From Poronia punctata (Eukaryota; Ascomycota; Sordariomycetes; Xylariales; Xylariaceae): 12,718 nt of DNA. A model generated the notes under the pieces. The model was not told where the DNA came from and did not search any database. It saw only the letters and a list, made by a program, of their open reading frames with translations. The stretch spans positions 1-12,718 of the forward strand of contig MU401981.1 of assembly GCA_022579005.1 (NCBI GenBank), given 5' to 3'. Of this stretch, positions 9,421 through 12,718 are shown piece by piece (the stretch's first letter is position 1; every line of letters starts with the position of its first letter). A program made the translations under genes and the position numbers.

Positions 9421-10296
9421 GCTTTGTTAAAAAAACAAAAACTTAGTTTTATACTATAACTAAACTATTATATTATTAAAAAAATAAAAAGCTAAAATGC
9501 TTTTATTGCTATATTCCTTATTTAATTATTAATACTTAAGCAATTTACTTTAAAATTAATTATTAAAGCGTTTATTAATAAAATCTAAAATAAAAATTTT
9601 AAACTAAAAGCTATAAATAAAAAAGCTTGCAATGCCTGTTTACTAAAAAATTCCTAAAATATAATAAAAAGTGCAGCTTGTATGCTTAAAATTAAAAAAC
9701 AGTTTTTTAAAAAAAAAGCTAAAAAGCTTAAAATTTAAATAATAAAAAAAATAATAGCTGCAAATATTAAAATAAACGTAAACAAAGCAATTTAAAAAGC
9801 TTATTTAACTTTTAATATTATTTTATTATTAAGCTCTTATATATACTTAAAAAAATCTTTAAAATTTAAAGTTAAAAAACCTAAAATCTTTTAAAAGACC
9901 TAATTATAGCCTAATATATTAACTTAGCAAAATTCCTAACTTACTTATAAAAAAAGCTTTTAAAAATTAAAATATAAAGCAATAAAGCAGCAAACAGCAC
10001 TTATTATTAAAACAAACCTATTAAAGCTCCTACTATAAAAAAACTTAAAAAATCTATTAGTAAATAAAAAAAAAAAAGTTATAAAAAGCACTAAAGTCTA
10101 CTTTTATTATAAAAAGCTAGGTTATATTAAACCAAATTGCACTATACTTAAAGCATTTACTTTAAAACTATAAAAACAAGCATAGTTAAAAGCTTTAATA
10201 GGTTTTTATAAAAAAGCAAAGAAAATAAAAGTTAATAGTACTAAGCTCGTTTTTTTTTTAGCTACATTGTATTATCTTATAATACTTTAAAAAATA
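9421..10296 (+). pseudogene. Degraded gag-like (nucleocapsid) reading frame with a CCHC zinc knuckle
   Basis: In retroelements such a protein packages the element RNA. One plus-strand frame (codons starting at positions 1 mod 3) runs with about 17 TAA/TAG stops in 292 codons, fewer than in unassigned frames nearby, and no frameshift was needed. It is Lys/Leu-rich. A KKACNAC segment with two cysteines sits at 9619-9639, and a CCHC knuckle at 10099-10140. Composition is A- and C-rich (A 56, T 38, C 16, G 10 in 10081-10200), opposite to the left gypsy element and consistent with a plus-strand retroelement. No protease, RT or integrase motif follows before the next repeat, so the rest of the element is deleted, mutated past recognition, or encoded elsewhere. 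Gag of an LTR element and ORF1 of a LINE are both possible. Confidence 0.6.
10099..10140 (+). other. CCHC zinc knuckle remnant
   Basis: The codons read Y-F-Y-Y-K-K-L-G-Y-I-K-P-N-C. Replacing the first and fourth Y by C and the Y after G by H gives the exact C-x2-C-x3-G-H-x4-C spacing of the retroelement zinc knuckle. Each change is a single RIP-type step (TGC/TGT to TAC/TAT, and CAT/CAC to TAT/TAC). The glycine and the last cysteine are still intact. The motif binds nucleic acid through one zinc ion in known gag and ORF1 proteins. Confidence 0.72.
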
Positions 10297-10750
10297 GCTT
10301 AAAAAAAAGTAATAATAATTTATTAAATAAAAAATCTTAGCATTATATTACTATAAGCTTGTTAAACTATATACTTAAAAAATCTAAGTTTAAAAGATTT
10401 AAGTTTAAAGCATTTAAATTTAAAAAATAAAAAAATAAAAAAAAACTAGAAAATTATAAGCAAAAAAATAAGCTAAAAGCTTAAATGTGCTTATTATAAA
10501 GCATGCTTATAAAAGCATTTAAAAAACCTTTAAAGTAAAAATATAATAAAAAGAAATTAATTTTTATAAAGTTACTTTTAAATAAAAAAAAAAGTAAAAA
10601 ATATAAAAAAAATAAAAAGCAAAAAGCTTTTTGTTATGCTAAGAAAATTTATAGCAAGCTAAAAAAAGATTTTTTTAACTATAAAAAGCTAGCTAATTAA
10701 ATTTAAGTTAAAATAAATCTAATAAATATATTTTAAGTTAGCCCTAATAC
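10297..10750 (+). other. A-rich unassigned stretch between the gag-like frame and repeat copy B
   Basis: A plus frame here is Lys-rich with Phe repeats (KFKRFKFKAFKFK near 10386-10424), from a short tandem AAGTTTAAA-like motif. A second frame shows KCAYYKAC at about 10482-10505, which could hide a cysteine pair, but nothing else supports a zinc finger. No family is recognised. Confidence 0.35.
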
Positions 10751-11064
10751 TTTTTTAGCTATTGCAACATAATTAGCATGCATGCTAGTTACGCCTTATA
10801 TTATAAAGTAGCTATAAGACTAAAAAAAGATAGCTTAATTTCTGTTTTTATATATATAGCCCTTATTTTTGCGTTGCTTTTTAAACCTAGATATCTAGCT
10901 ATTTATTGCATACTTAATATACTAAGTTATACTTTTTAAAATACTTTTATAAAGCTATAATTAATATAAAGCCTTTAAAACCTAGTTAATGCGTTTACTT
11001 TAGCTAAACCTTTTTTAGTATAAAGTTAAAATAATTTTTAAAAATCTTTAATTTTATTATAATA
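10751..11064 (+). repeat. Dispersed direct repeat, copy B
   Basis: This is the second copy of the unit at 8209-8529, in the same orientation and 2.5 kb downstream. Its first half is much less mutated: 16 of 17 transition differences in the coding part have C or G here and T or A in copy A. Words such as GCATGCATGC and ACGCC survive. In the part after the stop codon the bias reverses, with 5 of 7 differences favouring copy A. The sequence to the left of 10751 does not match copy A, so this looks like a 5'-truncated or recombined copy. Confidence 0.85.
10778..10939 (+). pseudogene. 3' end of the unidentified reading frame, copy B (53 aa)
   Basis: An unbroken plus frame from ATG 10778 to TAA 10937-10939 encodes 53 residues and ends at the same codon as copy A. 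Compared with A it keeps MHASY, KVAIRLKKD, SVFIYIALIFALLF, KPRYLAIYC and SYTF, so it gives the better view of the ancestral tail: a basic segment, a hydrophobic stretch of about 15 residues, then a short polar end. The frame upstream has stops, and sequence similarity with copy A ends at about 10751. The family is not recognised. It is a fragment, not a functional gene. Confidence 0.5.
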
Positions 11065-11478
11065 GTAATTTTGCTTAAATATAAAACTTATAAAAGCCTT
11101 TTTTTATAAAGCAAACTATATATAAAAAACAAAAAGCTAAAAATTAATAATATGCCTATATATATAAACGTGCTTAAGCTAAAAATATAGTAAGTCTTTA
11201 TAACTACTAATAATTTAATTAAAAAAATAAAAACAAGATATTAGCTTACTTTAAACTTTAAAAATTATAAAAATTAGCTAAAAGCTTTAGTATAAAAACA
11301 ATATATTATAAAAAAGCTTTAAAAATAGCTAAGTTATTATAGTTTAAAACTAAGCAATAAAAGCTATATAAATTAAGCTATAAAGCTAAAACTATAAAAT
11401 ATAACTTAGCTAGCTTATTACTTTTAGTTTAATAAAGCTATAAAACTATAATTTAAAAAATACTTTTAATAGCAATTT
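11065..11478. other. AT-rich stretch with no supportable gene
   Basis: The stretch is A-rich on the plus strand. Plus-strand frames can be read only through many TAA/TAG codons, and no domain motif was found. It may continue into the low-complexity K/L-rich segment that follows. Confidence 0.4.
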
Positions 11479-11595
11479 AAAAAAACTAAAAATATAAAAA
11501 AACTAAAAGAAAAACTAAAAAATAAATAGCTAAAAAACTAAAAAAACTAAAAAACAGGCAGCTAAAAGACTAAAAAAACTAAAAAACTAAAAAAA
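11479..11595 (+). repeat. Low-complexity (A)nCT repeat
   Basis: ACTAAAAA-type units recur about a dozen times with variable A-run length, interrupted by a less mutated CAGGCAGC at 11554-11561. Read as protein the segment is Lys/Leu-rich, as a RIP-altered Glu/Lys/Arg coiled coil would be, and an IKKGS segment follows in the same frame near 11619-11633. Several fungal transposases have such charged tails, but nothing here is specific enough to name one. Confidence 0.55.
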
Positions 11596-12006
11596 TTTAA
11601 ATATTATAATAAATAAAAAAAGGTAGCATATTTTATAAAGTATAAAAAAGGTTTATTATACTTAAAGCTATATATATATAAGCTAGCAATTAAAAACTAA
11701 AATAATTTAAAAATTAAACTTTTAATAAAAACTTTAAAAATTAATAGCTTGCTTAAGCAAAAACCTTTAAAATCTTAACTAAATATAAATACTAGCTAAT
11801 ACTTTTTTATTATATTTTTTTTCTTTTTTAATTAATATTAGCTTTTTAACATATTTATACTTTATTATTTTAGCTTATATTATTTTATATAGTTTTTTTT
11901 ATTTAATACGTTACTTTTTATAAAACTTTGTAATTTTATAAATAAAAACTATAATTTAAGCTACTACTTTATATTACTTAGACTTTTTACTTTAAAATAA
12001 TACTAA
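11596..12006. other. AT-rich stretch with no supportable gene
   Basis: Composition switches within this stretch, near 11800, from A- and C-rich to T- and C-rich on the plus strand. This is a likely junction between two different elements. No boundary repeats or domains were found. Confidence 0.35.
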
Positions 12007-12585
12007 AGCAGTTTATTAAACTTTGCTTTTATTTAAAAAGCAATATTTTTAACTATTTATTTATACTTAGCTAGCTTTGCTTTGCTTTTTATTATTAACT
12101 TAAAGCTTAAAGCTTTTAAGTTAGCTAAAACTTTTACTTTATTATTACTTTTTAGCTAAAAACTTATTTTAACTTTTACTTTTAATACTTTAATTATAAG
12201 CTATAAAAATTTAATTTTAGTTTTTATTAACTATTTTACTACTTTTTTATATAACTTTTGCGTTTTTTAGCAATATATAACCTATTTTAACCTTTTAAAA
12301 CGTTTTAACTTTTTTTTTAATAATATTAAAGTAATAAACTAGCTTAAAAAAGTTTTTTACTACTTTAATAATTATTATATAACTTTAAAAGCTTATATTT
12401 AACTATTGCTTTAATATACTTTAACGTATAAAGTTTATAAGTAGTTAATCTTTTTTTTAAAAAATTATATAAACTAAAATATTGCTTATAGCACTATTAA
12501 GCATTATTTTTATTTAAATAATTTTAAGCAAAAATTTTTTATTATTGCTATATTTTATAACTATAAAAAATATTTTAATTAAATA
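12007..12585 (+). pseudogene. Degraded plus-strand reading frame with few stops; unidentified, weak hAT-like resemblance
   Basis: Codons at positions 1 mod 3 contain about seven TAA/TAG in 183 codons after 12036 (stops include 12157, 12268, 12340 and 12400), with clean runs of about 40 and 36 codons. The peptide is rich in F, Y, L and N. A segment reading LASFALLFIINLKLKAF near 12070-12120, followed in the same frame by KLILTFTFNTLIIS and later YTLTYKVYK*LIFFL, loosely resembles the order of hAT transposase blocks (PFSLVE..., DxWTSPN, and a later LxxHLE-type helix), but the spacing is short and no catalytic residue can be assigned. T-rich DNA has fewer chance stops, which weakens the case. 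Confidence 0.22.
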
Positions 12586-12718
12586 ATATTAAAAGCTTAT
12601 ATAAATACTTTTAGCAATATTGTTTTTTTTATTAAAATATTAAAGCTTATAATAAGCTATATTTTAATAACGCTATAGTTTAAAGCTTTTTATAAAAAAT
12701 ACTTAACTTTATAATTTA

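Noticed and set aside
9625..9690. Zn2Cys6 or second zinc finger in the gag-like frame (ACNAC ... AAC)
   Set aside because: Only one C-x2-C pair plus a distant C is visible. The spacing fits no standard fungal zinc cluster.
8209..11064. An LTR retrotransposon with the 315-bp repeats as LTRs and gag between them
   Set aside because: No TG...CA ends, no tRNA-complementary primer site after 8529, no purine tract before 10751 and no flanking target duplication could be seen. Kept only as an alternative.
1..12718. Organelle DNA or a naturally AT-rich genome such as an apicomplexan
   Set aside because: The decayed gypsy Pol with transition-only damage, CpA loss and no frameshifts fits fungal RIP. 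No organelle gene, rRNA or tRNA is present.

Overview
The window is a very AT-rich block with no intact gene that I can support. By hand count GC is about 19% at 361-480, 22% at 10081-10200 and only 9% at 5401-5640. Only one short stretch, about 4651-4740, reaches roughly 46%. The base pattern looks like repeat-induced point mutation (RIP): TpA is very common, CpA/TpG are rare, and decayed transposon coding is broken by TAA/TAG codons rather than by indels. In 5401-5640 the ratio (CpA+TpG)/(ApC+GpT) is 2/17, about 0.12. This points to an AT-isochore or other heterochromatic block of a filamentous ascomycete (Pezizomycotina), with the organism itself being inference.

Left part (1 to about 4340). 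This is the inside of a minus-strand Ty3/gypsy retrotransposon. From about 1600 down to base 1 a single reading frame can be followed through the end of the protease/linker, reverse transcriptase, connection and RNase H. It carries about 30 in-frame TAA/TAG codons and no frameshift that I could find. The integrase and one LTR lie off the left edge. Bases 1600-4340 keep the same T- and G-rich strand bias and probably hold the protease, gag and 5' part, but I could not identify domains there.

Middle (about 4340-8150). A less mutated island at about 4590-4743 carries a short inverted repeat. It is followed by about 3.4 kb of the most degraded DNA in the window, with a 33-bp tandem duplication and A/T palindromes but no recognisable gene.

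Right part (8150-12718). A dispersed repeat occurs twice in direct orientation (8209-8529 and 10751-11064). Each copy holds the 3' end of an open reading frame with the same stop codon plus about 125 bp of following sequence. Between the copies lie four short repeats (8654-8765) and a plus-strand gag-like frame (about 9421-10296) ending in a CCHC zinc knuckle. After the second copy come an A/C-rich low-complexity stretch and, at 12007-12585, a further plus-strand frame with few stops that I cannot firmly identify.

Together the window reads as a graveyard of several unrelated transposons inserted in different orientations and then mutated. No host gene, tRNA, rRNA or CRISPR array was seen.
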